Source: an uncultured Bartonella sp. (GTDB lineage Bacteria; Pseudomonadota; Alphaproteobacteria; Rhizobiales; Rhizobiaceae). Taken from it: a DNA stretch of 64,000 bases. The position numbers were made by a program, and so were the translations under genes. The notes under the pieces were generated by a model. It was not told where the DNA came from and did not search any database. It worked only from the letters and a program-made list of their open reading frames with translations. Shown here piece by piece: positions 46,218-55,487 of this stretch (within the stretch, counting starts at the first letter, position 1; each line of letters starts with the position of its first letter). The DNA is taken from contig NZ_CALYQK010000003.1 of assembly GCF_945285465.1 (NCBI RefSeq), forward strand, positions 1-64,000, written 5' to 3'.

Positions 46218-46970
46218 ATGCGCGCCAATTATAAACTGCAACGGCTTTTTCTAAGTGAACCGTTGTCACTTGGTCAGGAAATTACGTTATCGGAACCACA
46301 GTCGCATTATCTGAAAAATGTTTTGCGCATGAAAGAGGGTGAAAGTCTGCTTGTGTTTAATGGGAGGGATGGCGAATGGCGTGGCGCAATTACTGCAATA
46401 AAAAAGAAAACCGTTTTTGTGCAAATCGTTGCCAAAGAGCGCGAACAACCCGAACCAACAGATTTGATTTATTGTTTTGCACCGTTAAAACATGCCCGTC
46501 TGGATTACATGGTTCAAAAAGCGGTCGAAATGGGTGCATCGGTTTTGCAGCCGGTGATGACACGTTTTACCCAGGCAACACGTCTGAATGAAGAACGGAT
46601 GCGGGCCAACATTATCGAGGCCTGTGAACAATGCGGTGTTTTGTCATTGGCCGATCTTCAAGCACCCCTTGCGCTACCCGACCTGTTACAACAATGGCAG
46701 CCCGCTCGTCATCTCATTTTTTGTGACGAGGCGGCAGATACCCAAAACCCGCTTGAAATCTTGAAAAAAATGTCATCGGCACCACTTGGTGTTCTTATTG
46801 GTCCGGAAGGTGGTTTCAGTGATGAAGAACGCACCATGCTTGGACAATTTTCTTTTGTTCATGCCATTCCGCTGGGGCCGCGAATTTTGCGTGCCGATAC
46901 GGCTGCAGTTGCCGCGCTGGCCGTTATCAATGCCACCCTTGGTGACTGGTGTGATAAAACGGGTACTTGA
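46218..46970 (+). CDS. rsmE: 16S rRNA (uracil-1498-N3)-methyltransferase
   Basis: RsmE methylates U1498 of 16S rRNA in assembled 30S subunits using SAM. The 250-residue SPOUT-fold protein shows LQRLFLSEPL at the start, SHYLKNVLRMKEGE (PUA-like domain), CFAPLKHARLDYMVQKAVEM and MTRFTQATRLNEERM. The trefoil-knot SAM site reads LIGPEGGFSDEE and PLGPRILRADTAAVAAL. ATG 46218 (MRANYKLQRL) is preferred with GAAGGAA upstream; ATG 46191 is an alternative. It precedes gshA by 60 bp on the same strand. Confidence 0.95.
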   Translation: MRANYKLQRLFLSEPLSLGQEITLSEPQSHYLKNVLRMKEGESLLVFNGRDGEWRGAITAIKKKTVFVQIVAKEREQPEPTDLIYCFAPLKHARLDYMVQKAVEMGASVLQPVMTRFTQATRLNEERMRANIIEACEQCGVLSLADLQAPLALPDLLQQWQPARHLIFCDEAADTQNPLEILKKMSSAPLGVLIGPEGGFSDEERTMLGQFSFVHAIPLGPRILRADTAAVAALAVINATLGDWCDKTGT

Positions 46971-47030
46971 ACAGCAGGCTAAAACCGTACAATGATAAAA
47001 CACGAAAAAATCAGATGGAAAATGTGAGTT

Positions 47031-48404
47031 ATGGCGCGCGATATCAATGATGACACAGCAATTAACGGTTTTGAAGATTTGGTAGATTATCTTGCCGGTG
47101 GTTCAAAAAACGCTGAAAAATGGCGTATTGGTACCGAACATGAAAAATTTCCGTTTTTCCTCGAAGGTAACCGCCCTGTGCCTTATAATGGCAGACGAAG
47201 TATACGCAAACTTCTTGAGGGTATGCAAAACATGCTGGGCTGGGAACCTATCATGGACGAAGGCAACATTATCGGTCTTGTCGAGCCGACCGGTGCGGGA
47301 GCCATTTCGCTCGAGCCCGGTGGACAGTTCGAGCTGTCGGGTGCGCCGCTTAAAACAGTTCATCAAACCTGTCGCGAGGTCAATGCCCATCTGGCACAAG
47401 TCAAAGAAATAGCTGAACCGCTTGGCATCAGATTTCTAGGGCTTGGTGCCAGTCCAAAATGGCGCTTGGACGAAACGCCGAGAATGCCGAAGTCGCGCTA
47501 CCGGATCATGGCAAATTACATGCCGAAAGTGGGGCGTTATGGCCTTGATATGATGTATAGAACCTGCACAATTCAGGTTAATCTCGATTTTTCATCCGAA
47601 AGTGATATGCGCCGCAAAATGCAGGTTTCGATGAAATTGCAATCAATTGCCACAGCGCTGTTTGCCACTTCGCCCTTTAGCGAAGGAAAGCCCAATGGCT
47701 TCATGTCATGGCGGTCGGAAATATGGCGCGACACCGATAATCGCCGCTCCGGCGTGCTGCCTTTCGTTTTCAACGAAAATTTCGGTTTTGCCGATTATGC
47801 CGCATGGGCACTTGATATCCCGATGTATTTTATTGTTCGCGACGGCCATTATCATGATTGCACCAATATAACTTTTCGTCAGTTTATGGACGGGGCAATG
47901 AAAGGCGTGGTTGATGACTATCATGCCAATATGGGTGACTGGGTCAATCACCTGTCAACACTTTTTCCTGAAGTGAGGCTTAAACGTTTTCTGGAAATGC
48001 GTGGCGCTGATGGTGGCCCGTGGCGGCGCATTTGTGCGCTACCGGCGTTCTGGGTCGGGCTTCTTTACGACAAACAGGCACTTGACGAAGCTTATGACAT
48101 GACAAGGGACTGGTGTTATGAAGAAGTTCTGGCGATGCGCAATCGTGTTCCCGCACTGGGGCTAAAAACGCCGTTTCGCAACACCACCGTTTTAACTCTT
48201 GCCCGCGAGATTCTGGAAATATCACGCAAAGGTCTTGTCAACCGCCATCAATTGAATGCCAAAGGAAATGACGAGACATTGTTTCTTGACCCGCTTTTTG
48301 AAGTGGCAATGATTGGCAAATGCGATTCGGAACGTTTATTGTCGAAATATGACTCCATTTGGGGTGGTTCGGTTGATCCGGTGTTTTTAGAATATGCCTA
48401 TTAA
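47031..48404 (+). CDS. gshA: Glutamate-cysteine ligase, plant/alphaproteobacterial type
   Basis: GshA makes gamma-glutamylcysteine, the first step of glutathione synthesis. The 457-residue product follows the plant-type class found in Alphaproteobacteria, not E. coli GshA: WRIGTEHEKFPF (catalytic Glu/His), ISLEPGGQFELSGAPL, LGLGASPKWRLDETPRMPK, YGLDMMYRTCTIQVNLDF, and MSWRSEIWRDTDNRRSGVLP. Length matches. Follows rsmE in the same direction, probably as an operon. A role in redox and acid tolerance is expected together with the transhydrogenase genes here. Confidence 0.95.
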   Translation: MARDINDDTAINGFEDLVDYLAGGSKNAEKWRIGTEHEKFPFFLEGNRPVPYNGRRSIRKLLEGMQNMLGWEPIMDEGNIIGLVEPTGAGAISLEPGGQFELSGAPLKTVHQTCREVNAHLAQVKEIAEPLGIRFLGLGASPKWRLDETPRMPKSRYRIMANYMPKVGRYGLDMMYRTCTIQVNLDFSSESDMRRKMQVSMKLQSIATALFATSPFSEGKPNGFMSWRSEIWRDTDNRRSGVLPFVFNENFGFADYAAWALDIPMYFIVRDGHYHDCTNITFRQFMDGAMKGVVDDYHANMGDWVNHLSTLFPEVRLKRFLEMRGADGGPWRRICALPAFWVGLLYDKQALDEAYDMTRDWCYEEVLAMRNRVPALGLKTPFRNTTVLTLAREILEISRKGLVNRHQLNAKGNDETLFLDPLFEVAMIGKCDSERLLSKYDSIWGGSVDPVFLEYAY

Positions 48405-48641
48405 AAGATCATCTTCTGATTCATTTTCAGCGTCATCAAGCCGAGTTTAGTTGCGCAATTTTGGCCAATTCTATTTTACAATAATTGGTGGTAATGAACA
48501 ATTTAACTGAAAAGTGAAGATTTTTAATAAATATTTGTGATTTCTTTAGCAAAAGGAAAACTTTACTAAATTTACTCTGTTGTTGATCGTTATAATTTCC
48601 CATATCAATATTGAGTGATTAAATGAGGAAAGGGATTTTCA

Positions 48642-49730
48642 ATGCATCATGTCGATATTCCGTCAATGTCGGATTTTAATAAACTGCGAGAGGTGAGGGC
48701 TGATGCATGTGTGTCAATTTACTTGCCGACAACCCCGATTACTTCCGAGATTGGTGCTTGCAAGATCGAATATGCCAATCAGATAAAGGAAGCGCTGGCG
48801 CAATCACAGTCGTTAACGGATAAACGGCGTCTGGCAAATTTGGAAGAGTTGCTGACCGGTCTTTCCAACTATGAAGAATTCTGGCTGAAACAGGCGCGCA
48901 GTCTTGCGGTACTGGCAACACCCGACCGTATATGGACTTTCCGTCTGGCCAACCGGTTGAAGTCATTTGTCGAAGTTGCTGACCGCTTTATGTTGAGTCC
49001 GCTTTTACGGTCGATTACTTTTGCCCATACAGCCCATGTCATTGTTATTTCAGAATCGACCGCGCGGCTTATCGAAATTGCCAGCGACATCGAGCCCTAC
49101 GAGGTAAAGGTGCCCGATATGCCGAAAGACATGAATAGTGCTGTAGGGACGGGTAACGAGAAAATCAGTTCCAATACGACCGGTCGTTTGGTGCAATATT
49201 GCCGTCTTGTCGATTCAGCGTTGCGCCGTTATCTGACAAGGACAGAGATTCCGCTTATTGTCGCAGGCAGTGAAGCGGCAATCAATGCATTCCGTTCCGT
49301 CTATAGCGGAAACAACCTTATTGGCGAAATATCCAATGCCGGCCTTGATCGCGCCAATCCAACGGAAATCGGCGAACTCGCCCGTCCGGTTCTTGACCGC
49401 TATTATGAGCGGCAGGTGGCCGATATTCGCTCACGCTTCGAGCGCTTGACCGCAGAGGGACGCACGACAACCGATATTGCGCTCGCAGCTCGTGCTGCCA
49501 CATTCGGACAGATTGACACTTTGTTGGCTGATATGGATGACATGATCCACGGTACAATCGACGAGGAAACCGGTGCCGTAAGCTTTGGCAAAGAAGGGCC
49601 GGAAACCTATAATGTTGTTGATGAAATCGCCAGTCGTGTTCTGGCAAATGGTGGTCGTGTGCTTGCGGTGCGCAAGAGCGATATTCCAAATAACCAGTCA
49701 TTGGCGGCAATTTTCCGCTTCAGAATTTAG
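48642..49730 (+). CDS. Bacterial archaeo-eukaryotic release factor-like (baeRF) protein
   Basis: A 362-residue soluble protein. N-terminal SIYLPTTPITSEIG and SLAVLATPDRIWTFRL, a middle segment LVVA-like PLIVAGSEAAINAF, and a C-terminal domain ending EIASRVLANGGRVLAVRKSD then LAAIFRFRI. This arrangement, with a final Gly-Gly-x-Val-x-x-V and Ala-Ala-x-x-R strand, is that of baeRF/eRF1-domain proteins in bacteria, thought to act on stalled or stressed ribosomes; no peptidyl-tRNA GGQ motif is evident. The family call is by pattern memory. GAGGAAAGGG precedes the ATG. A bidirectional terminator follows at 49829. Confidence 0.7.
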   Translation: MHHVDIPSMSDFNKLREVRADACVSIYLPTTPITSEIGACKIEYANQIKEALAQSQSLTDKRRLANLEELLTGLSNYEEFWLKQARSLAVLATPDRIWTFRLANRLKSFVEVADRFMLSPLLRSITFAHTAHVIVISESTARLIEIASDIEPYEVKVPDMPKDMNSAVGTGNEKISSNTTGRLVQYCRLVDSALRRYLTRTEIPLIVAGSEAAINAFRSVYSGNNLIGEISNAGLDRANPTEIGELARPVLDRYYERQVADIRSRFERLTAEGRTTTDIALAARAATFGQIDTLLADMDDMIHGTIDEETGAVSFGKEGPETYNVVDEIASRVLANGGRVLAVRKSDIPNNQSLAAIFRFRI

Positions 49731-49828
49731 CTGTAAGCGAATTTTGCTGTGAATACCGCAGCAAATAGGCCGGTCTTTTTATAAAACAGGCGCAAGCTGA
49801 CAATTTCAACAGTCTTGCAATAACGGAT

Positions 49829-49859
49829 AAGCCCGAAACGAAAAATCGTTTCGGGCTTT
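49829..49859. terminator. Bidirectional terminator
   Basis: AAGCCCGAAACGA (49829-49841) and TCGTTTCGGGCTT (49846-49858) are perfect 13-bp arms with an AAAA loop. They lie between the convergent baeRF-like gene and the TPR lipoprotein gene. Confidence 0.85.
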
Positions 49860-49888
49860 ACTGCAGCTTTGATTGTCGCATAAATTTT

Positions 49889-50698
49889 TCAACCGCGGGT
49901 GCGGTTTTGCCCGTCTTTGGCCGGTTTAAAGCTTGGGTCGAGAGACAGTGCCTTTGTATAGGAAGCATAAGCTCTCTTTTTGTCGCCGCGATGTTCATAA
50001 ACCATCGCCTGGTTTGACCAGCTTTCAGCAACATTACCGTCCAGTCGAATGGCAGCATTAAAATCGTCGAAAGCATTGTCCCAGTCACCCAGAGCAGCAT
50101 AAGAAAGACCACGCCCGTTATAAGGAGCCGGTGCATTGGGTTGCCGGGATAAAGCGGCACCAAAATCGGCAATAGCTTGTTGCTGGTCGCCACGCGCTTG
50201 TTCAATCAGCGCACGATTGTGCCATGCCCGCCCGTCTGTTGTGCCAGCCTGGATGGCACTGTTAAAATCATTATAGGCAAGATCGGGCTTGCCGCTTAAA
50301 CGATAGACATTCCCACGCCCGATTAATGCTACATCGTAATTTGGATTGATTTGCAAAGCGCGGTTATAATCGGCAAGTGCCGCCGACATATTGCCCATAT
50401 TGCGGTAAATCAAGGCACGGTTGGCATAGGCATTATAAAAATTCGGGTTAAGCTGGATGGCTGTCGTAAAATCAGCAATTGCTTCCTTGTTCCGTCCGGC
50501 CCGTCCATAAGCCGAACCACGTACATTATAGCCGACAGGATTGCGCGGGTTAGCATTGATAACTGCCGTCAGTGACGAAATATTCTCGTGCGAGCCTTGT
50601 GCCACATCTTCAGGATCAAGCACATTGTTGTTTGTGGTGCATCCTGCCATGACGATAGCACCGACAAGAAAAAAAGCAGACAATTTCAATTTTTTCAT
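49889..50698 (-). CDS. TPR-repeat lipoprotein, NlpI-like
   Basis: A 269-residue lipoprotein. The start ATG 50698 gives MKKLKLSAFFLVGAIVMAGC, a type II signal with lipobox V-M-A-G-C; AGGATC lies upstream. The mature part consists of about six tetratricopeptide repeats, e.g. AIADFTTAIQLNPNFYNAYA and ALADYNRALQINPNYDVALI, each with the N-P-x-x-x-x-A consensus. NlpI in E. coli is an outer-membrane TPR adaptor for peptidoglycan hydrolases and the Prc protease; this protein may play a similar role. The longer upstream frame lacks support. Confidence 0.9.
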   Translation of the reverse strand: MKKLKLSAFFLVGAIVMAGCTTNNNVLDPEDVAQGSHENISSLTAVINANPRNPVGYNVRGSAYGRAGRNKEAIADFTTAIQLNPNFYNAYANRALIYRNMGNMSAALADYNRALQINPNYDVALIGRGNVYRLSGKPDLAYNDFNSAIQAGTTDGRAWHNRALIEQARGDQQQAIADFGAALSRQPNAPAPYNGRGLSYAALGDWDNAFDDFNAAIRLDGNVAESWSNQAMVYEHRGDKKRAYASYTKALSLDPSFKPAKDGQNRTRG

Positions 50699-50777
50699 GG
50701 CGTATGATCCTATTTTAATCAATTGCCGACACGAAATCCGGCATAATAAGCAATGAAACGAGCAATGAAGCGAATAC

Positions 50778-50810
50778 AAAAAAGTGGAGATGCACAAAGC
50801 ATTTCCACTT
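50778..50810 (-). terminator. Terminator of rpsU
   Basis: On the minus strand AAGTGGAAATGC and GCATCTCCACTT (50782-50793 and 50799-50810, one G-U pair) form a 12-bp stem with a 5-nt loop, followed by TTTTTTGT. It begins about 110 bp after the rpsU stop. Confidence 0.7.
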
Positions 50811-50920
50811 AACAGGGTGAAAACGAATTTTTCAACACCTGAACGATTCCCGAAGCAGGGAAGGCCATTCAAGGCAAAGCAACCTTGGCATGGCAAAAGT
50901 TTTCAGTAAAATTGCGGATA

Positions 50921-51148
50921 TTAGTGGGCTGCACCGCGCCCGCTTACCAGCCCTTCACGTTGCGCGCGCTTACGTGCCAATTTGCGGGCACGACGGACGG
51001 CTTCCGCCTTTTCACGAGCACGCTTTTCAGACGGCTTTTCATAATGGCCACGCATCTTCATTTCACGGAAGATGCCTTCACGTTGCATTTTCTTTTTCAG
51101 CGCACGGAGCGCCTGGTCAACATTATTATCGCGAACGAGTACTTGCAC
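50921..51148 (-). CDS. rpsU: 30S ribosomal protein S21
   Basis: A 75-residue basic protein that matches bS21 of alphaproteobacteria: [20 protein letters not shown], then [20 protein letters not shown] and a very Arg/Lys-rich C-terminus ([17 protein letters not shown]). S21 sits near the 3' end of 16S rRNA and helps in start-site recognition. It is monocistronic with its own terminator. Confidence 0.97.
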   Translation of the reverse strand: MQVLVRDNNVDQALRALKKKMQREGIFREMKMRGHYEKPSEKRAREKAEAVRRARKLARKRAQREGLVSGRGAAH

Positions 51149-51461
51149 GTTTTTTCCTGCTTTGTTTTTACTATGTTAGTTAAATAGGGTTACCCCAAAA
51201 ACCTACGCTTGAAAAGCGCAAGATTTCAAATGGTTGCGGTGCCAATACCACATAAAAGGCACACTTGTCTATATAGCTTTTATAAAAGCTGTTGTTTTTA
51301 CCAAAAATCATCAACTTATGCCGGTTATCTTCCCTAAAATGCCAAACAAAAAGTTTTGATGGCAAAATAGTTCTCATAAAAAAATCACTAAAATACTATT
51401 ATGATCATTCTTTGACCGGCAAAAGGTCATTTTGTTGCAAGCCCGTGTTTTCTCACAAAAT
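51149..51461. other. Intergenic region upstream of rpsU
   Basis: About 310 AT-rich bases between rpsU (start, minus) and the end of the MaoC gene (minus). Contains a weak hairpin TGACC/GGTCA (51413-51429). A 65-codon frame on the minus strand (51180-51377) looks random. The rpsU promoter must lie near 51150-51250. Confidence 0.35.
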
Positions 51462-51935
51462 CTAGGATGCTTTGGGCGGCACCATAGCTATTGTAATCCA
51501 GTCGGCTGTCAAAGCGGGTTTTTTCACATTTTCGATTTCCAATGTAACGGCATAATGAAAGACAATGCGTCCGGATGGACGAATTTCGGCATCGCTCAAG
51601 ACAAAACGGGCACGCACCTTGGTGCCAGTTTTTACCGGATTCATCAAGCGCACTTTGTCGAAGCCATAATTGATGCCCATTGTTGTGCCTTCAAGCTCCG
51701 GAAGGGCTTCATAAGCCAGAGTAGACAGCAGCGACAATGTCAAAAATCCATGGGCAATTGTGCCGCCAAAGGGCGTTTCCCTGGCTCTGTTCTCGTCAAC
51801 ATGGATCCATTGATGGTCGTCGGTGGCATCGGCAAACTGGTTAATCATTTCCTGTGTGACCGTGCGCCAGCTGGAAATGCCGACCTCTTTGCCGATGGAA
51901 GCGGGAATATCGTCTACTGTCACTTTGCCTGCCAT
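51462..51935 (-). CDS. MaoC-family (R)-hydratase
   Basis: A 157-residue hotdog-fold protein. The hydratase 2 motif is FADATDDHQWIHVDENRARE followed by TPFGGTIAHGFLTLSLLS, with the Asp/His catalytic dyad, as in PhaJ-like (R)-specific enoyl-CoA hydratases and NodN-like proteins. Such enzymes hydrate trans-2-enoyl-CoA. Start ATG 51935 (MAGKVTVDDI) follows AAGGAGA; the longer frame to 52043 has no support. Neighbours do not identify the acyl substrate. Confidence 0.9.
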   Translation of the reverse strand: MAGKVTVDDIPASIGKEVGISSWRTVTQEMINQFADATDDHQWIHVDENRARETPFGGTIAHGFLTLSLLSTLAYEALPELEGTTMGINYGFDKVRLMNPVKTGTKVRARFVLSDAEIRPSGRIVFHYAVTLEIENVKKPALTADWITIAMVPPKAS

Positions 51936-52239
51936 AAGCGTTCTCCTTGTCATCAACCCTGTTTTCACCAACCATCTTGGGCCGCAGGGCAATTTATTTG
52001 TCAGGTTGACTGCATCTATATAGATCAAAAAAGCATGGTGCAAATTTTTGTTAGGTTTTAAGCCGATTTTGCCGGTGGGACATTGAGTTAGATAATGACA
52101 AAGCTTGCAATTAGTGGCACATATTATTACGGCTCACTCGAAAAACAAAATGGCTAACGATTGGTCAAGCGTGTCGGCAAAGAACAGTTTTTATGAATGA
52201 TCGAATTGACCATATCTTTTATCCGGAGAAATTTTTGAA
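51936..52239. other. Divergent intergenic region
   Basis: About 300 bases separate the MaoC hydratase (minus) and the SAF-domain dehydrogenase (plus). No hairpin, open frame or known operator was found. Confidence 0.35.
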
Positions 52240-53556
52240 ATGACTAGCAATGTAGCCCTTACCGGTTTGGCTCGCGACCTTAAAAAACGCAAAGAAACTG
52301 GCAAACCTATCCGAATCGCTCTGGTCGGTTGTGGCGAAATGGGGACAGATCTTTTAACCGGTGTTGCCCATATGGATGGTATCGAGGTTGCCGCCGTGTC
52401 AACGCGCACACCCGAACGGGTGATGGATGCAGCAAAAATTGCCTATGACGAAAGTGGACACGCCTGCGAAGTTGGCAATAGTGTGCAAATGACAACAGCT
52501 ATCGAGGCAGGTAAGATAGCTGCCACTGACGATCTTGATATGTTGTTAAAAAACGATCTTGTCGATGTTATTGTCGATGCCACCGGCTATCCTGAAGCGG
52601 GTGCCGAAATCGGTTACAAGGCGCTTGAAAATAACAAGCATCTAGTAATGATGAATGTTGAAGCCGATGTGACGATCGGGCCTTATCTCAAACATGAGGC
52701 AGATAAACGCGGTCTCGTCTATACACTAGGTGCCGGTGACGAGCCTTCTTCCTGCATGGAACTGATCGAGTTTGTCTCGGCACTCGGCCACAATATTGTT
52801 GCAGCCGGCAAGGGCAAGAACAATCCGCTCGATTTTGATGCCATCCCCGATGATTACGAAGAAGAAGCCCACCAACGCAACATGAATGTGCGCATGCTGG
52901 TCGAGTTTATTGATGGTTCTAAAACCATGGTCGAAATGACCGCCATTGCCAATGCCACCGGTCTGGTGCCCGATTGTCCGGGCATGCACGGGCCAAAAGC
53001 CGATATCGACCATTTGAACAAGGTTCTGGTTCCACAAAAAGATGGGGGGGTTCTATCAAAACCGGGTGTTGTCGACTATTCAATTGGTCGTGGTGTTTCA
53101 CCGGGTGTCTTTGTGGTTGCCGAAATGCGCCATCCCCGTGTTTGGGAACGGATGGAAGATTTGAAAATTGGTGAGGGGCCGTATTTTACCTTTCATCGCC
53201 CCTATCATCTAACAGCGATGGAAGTTCCTTTAACCTGTGCCCGCGTCATGCTTTATGGCAGGGCCGATATGGTGCCGCTTGACCGGCCGGTTGCCGAAGT
53301 CTGTGCTGTGGCCAAAAAAGATCTGAAACCAGGCGACAAACTGGATTTTATTGGTCTTTATACCTATCGCGCGTGGAATATGACGGTTGAAGACGCGCGC
53401 GCCTGTCAGGCAATTCCTTGTGGACTGCTTGAAGGGGCAACCATTACCGCACCGATCAAAAAAAACGAGCTGATTACGGCCAAAAACGCAGCAATTAACG
53501 AAAACCAGTGGATTGCCCGTTTGCGCAGAAAACAGGATAAGCTCATTTACGGTTAA
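52240..53556 (+). CDS. Homoserine dehydrogenase-like oxidoreductase with SAF domain (COG4091 type)
   Basis: A 438-residue protein. The N-terminal half is a Rossmann domain (PIRIALVGCGEMGTDLLTGV; DVIVDATGYPEAGAEIGYKA; HLVMMNVEADVTIGPYLK) resembling homoserine dehydrogenases. A middle part carries GAGDEPSSCMELIEFVSALG. The C-terminal ~80 residues form a SAF domain (AVAKKDLKPGDKLDFIGLYT, then ITAPIKKNELIT), as in antifreeze/FlgA/sugar dehydratase-type proteins. Such genes are often found beside sugar or polyol catabolism genes and are frequently misnamed FlgA or homoserine dehydrogenase. The substrate is unknown. GGAGA lies 12 bp before the ATG. Confidence 0.8.
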   Translation: MTSNVALTGLARDLKKRKETGKPIRIALVGCGEMGTDLLTGVAHMDGIEVAAVSTRTPERVMDAAKIAYDESGHACEVGNSVQMTTAIEAGKIAATDDLDMLLKNDLVDVIVDATGYPEAGAEIGYKALENNKHLVMMNVEADVTIGPYLKHEADKRGLVYTLGAGDEPSSCMELIEFVSALGHNIVAAGKGKNNPLDFDAIPDDYEEEAHQRNMNVRMLVEFIDGSKTMVEMTAIANATGLVPDCPGMHGPKADIDHLNKVLVPQKDGGVLSKPGVVDYSIGRGVSPGVFVVAEMRHPRVWERMEDLKIGEGPYFTFHRPYHLTAMEVPLTCARVMLYGRADMVPLDRPVAEVCAVAKKDLKPGDKLDFIGLYTYRAWNMTVEDARACQAIPCGLLEGATITAPIKKNELITAKNAAINENQWIARLRRKQDKLIYG

Positions 53557-53616
53557 AAAGGCATGGCGGCCAGTGCCGTTTCATTTCAACAGCCGTCTGC
53601 GATCTTTATCGGTTAA

Positions 53617-53646
53617 AAAATGCCGCCCCTCGAAAGGCGGCATTTT
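53617..53646. terminator. Bidirectional terminator
   Basis: AAAATGCCGCC (53617-53627) and GGCGGCATTTT (53636-53646) are perfect 11-bp arms with an 8-nt loop, with A- and T-tracts on both sides, between the convergent SAF-domain gene and pntB. Confidence 0.85.
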
Positions 53647-53661
53647 GATTGTTGCAATTGC

Positions 53662-55065
53662 TTATTGTTCCATCGCTTTGACAATGCTTTCGACCGTCTT
53701 TTTAGCGTCGCCAAACAGCATCATCGTGTTGTCACGGAAAAACAGCTCGTTTTCAACACCGGCATAACCGGCACCCATGCCGCGTTTTAGAAACAGAACG
53801 GTGCCAGCCTTTTCGACATCAAGAATCGGCATACCATAAATGGGCGATGTGGGATCGGTTTTGGCAGCCGGATTGGTGACATCATTGGCTCCGATGACAA
53901 AGGCAACATCGGCCGTTGCAAATTCGGAATTAATGTCGTCAAGCTCGAAAACTTCGTCATAAGGAACATTAGCTTCGGCAAGCAGCACGTTCATATGGCC
54001 GGGCATACGACCGGCTACAGGGTGAATGGCGTATTTTACTTCAACACCATTTTCCTTGAGCTTGTCGGCCATTTCACGAAGCGCATGTTGGGCTTGAGCT
54101 ACAGCCATGCCGTAGCCGGGCACAATAATAACCTTGCCGGCATTTTTCATAATGAACGCCGCATCATCGGCCGAACCCTGTTTGACCGGACGGCGCTCGG
54201 CTTGCACATTACCACCAGTTGCAGAATCACCACCACCAAATCCTCCCAGAATGACGGATACAAACGAGCGGTTCATGCCTTTACACATAATGTAGGACAA
54301 AATAGCACCGGATGAGCCGACAAGTGCGCCGGTAATAATCAGTGCCATATTGCCAAGTGTGAAACCGATACCTGCTGCTGCCCAACCCGAATAGGAATTA
54401 AGCATAGAAACAACAACAGGCATATCGGCGCCGCCAATCGGAATAATGAGGGTGACACCGATAACAAGCGACAAAAGTACAATAAGCCAGAAAACAAAAT
54501 GGCTTTCGGTGCCAACCAGAACGGCGATGAGAGCCACAATTGCTATGGTAAGCGCAATGTTGATAAGATGACGGTTCGGCAAAATAATGGGTTTGCCCGA
54601 CATACGCCCATCAAGTTTCAAAAACGCAATGATTGAACCGGTAAAGGTGATTGCACCAATGGCAACACCAAGAGCCATTTCAACCAGTGCCCGACCGTGA
54701 ATCGAGCCAATTTCACCAATACCGAAGGAATGGGGCGAATAAAGTGCACCTGCTGCCACCATAACGGCGGCAAGGCCGACAAGCGAATGGAAAAACGCAA
54801 CAAGCTGCGGCATTGCAGTCATGGCGATGCGACGGGCAACAACGGCACCGACACTGCCACCAATAGCAAGACCTACAATAATCAGGACAAGACCGCCGAA
54901 ACTTGGTTTTGCAAGAAGTAAAGTTGTAATGATGGCAATCGCCATGCCGACCATGCCATAGGCATTGCCCTTTCGGCTTGTCGTCGGATGGGAAAGGCCA
55001 CGCAATGCCATAATGAACATGACACCCGAGATGAGATAGAGAAAGGCTGCAAGATTAACGCTCAT
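53662..55065 (-). CDS. pntB: NAD(P) transhydrogenase subunit beta
   Basis: PntB, with PntA, couples proton entry to hydride transfer from NADH to NADP+, making NADPH. The 467-residue product has about eight to nine N-terminal helices (proton channel domain II) and a C-terminal NADP-binding domain III: IVPGYGMAVAQAQHALREMA, HPVAGRMPGHMNVLLAEANV, VIGANDVTNPAAK, PILDVEKAGTVLFLKRGMG. ATG 55065 (MSVNLAAFLYL) is chosen with GAGG upstream; GTG 55080 overlaps pntAB. Last gene of the operon. Confidence 0.97.
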   Translation of the reverse strand: MSVNLAAFLYLISGVMFIMALRGLSHPTTSRKGNAYGMVGMAIAIITTLLLAKPSFGGLVLIIVGLAIGGSVGAVVARRIAMTAMPQLVAFFHSLVGLAAVMVAAGALYSPHSFGIGEIGSIHGRALVEMALGVAIGAITFTGSIIAFLKLDGRMSGKPIILPNRHLINIALTIAIVALIAVLVGTESHFVFWLIVLLSLVIGVTLIIPIGGADMPVVVSMLNSYSGWAAAGIGFTLGNMALIITGALVGSSGAILSYIMCKGMNRSFVSVILGGFGGGDSATGGNVQAERRPVKQGSADDAAFIMKNAGKVIIVPGYGMAVAQAQHALREMADKLKENGVEVKYAIHPVAGRMPGHMNVLLAEANVPYDEVFELDDINSEFATADVAFVIGANDVTNPAAKTDPTSPIYGMPILDVEKAGTVLFLKRGMGAGYAGVENELFFRDNTMMLFGDAKKTVESIVKAMEQ

Positions 55066-55076
55066 ATTCAACAACC

Positions 55077-55487
55077 TCACTTATCTTTTTTCTTGTACAT
55101 GGCCAACATGCGTTGGGTAACAAGAAAGCCGCCAAAGATATTGACGCTTGCCAGAACCAAGGCAATAAAACCGAATGTGCCCGCCATGCCCGATGCCGAC
55201 AGACCGACCGCAAGCAGGGCACCAACAACAATGACTGAAGAAATTGCGTTGGTAACCGCCATAAGAGGTGTGTGAAGTGCCGGTGTTACCGCCCAAACAA
55301 CATAATAGCCGACAAAAATGGCCAGCACAAAAATGGCCAGTTGGAAAATGAAAGGGTCAACGACACCGCTCGTTGCCGTATGGACAGCGTCAACCGCATT
55401 ATTGGTAATTTGGCCGCCCGCTTCACGCACTGCGGCAATAGCTTGATCTAACCCTTGAAGGGCCTTATCGAGAGCCTCGTTTGGCAT
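55077..55487 (-). CDS. pntAB: NAD(P) transhydrogenase subunit alpha part 2
   Basis: A 136-residue membrane subunit with three helices, corresponding to the C-terminal membrane part of E. coli Pnt[41 protein letters not shown] (strongly conserved HTPLMSVTNAISG-type motif) and [15 protein letters not shown] identify it. Split pntAA/pntAB is the usual alphaproteobacterial arrangement. Its ATG starts immediately after the pntAA stop. Confidence 0.96.
   Translation of the reverse strand: MPNEALDKALQGLDQAIAAVREAGGQITNNAVDAVHTATSGVVDPFIFQLAIFVLAIFVGYYVVWAVTPALHTPLMAVTNAISSVIVVGALLAVGLSASGMAGTFGFIALVLASVNIFGGFLVTQRMLAMYKKKDK

Noticed and set aside
48405-48641. Possible EcfG-type promoter (GGAAC-N16-CGTT) before the baeRF-like gene
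   Set aside because: A GGAAA and a CGTT are present, but the spacing is about 30 bp and the first element is imperfect.
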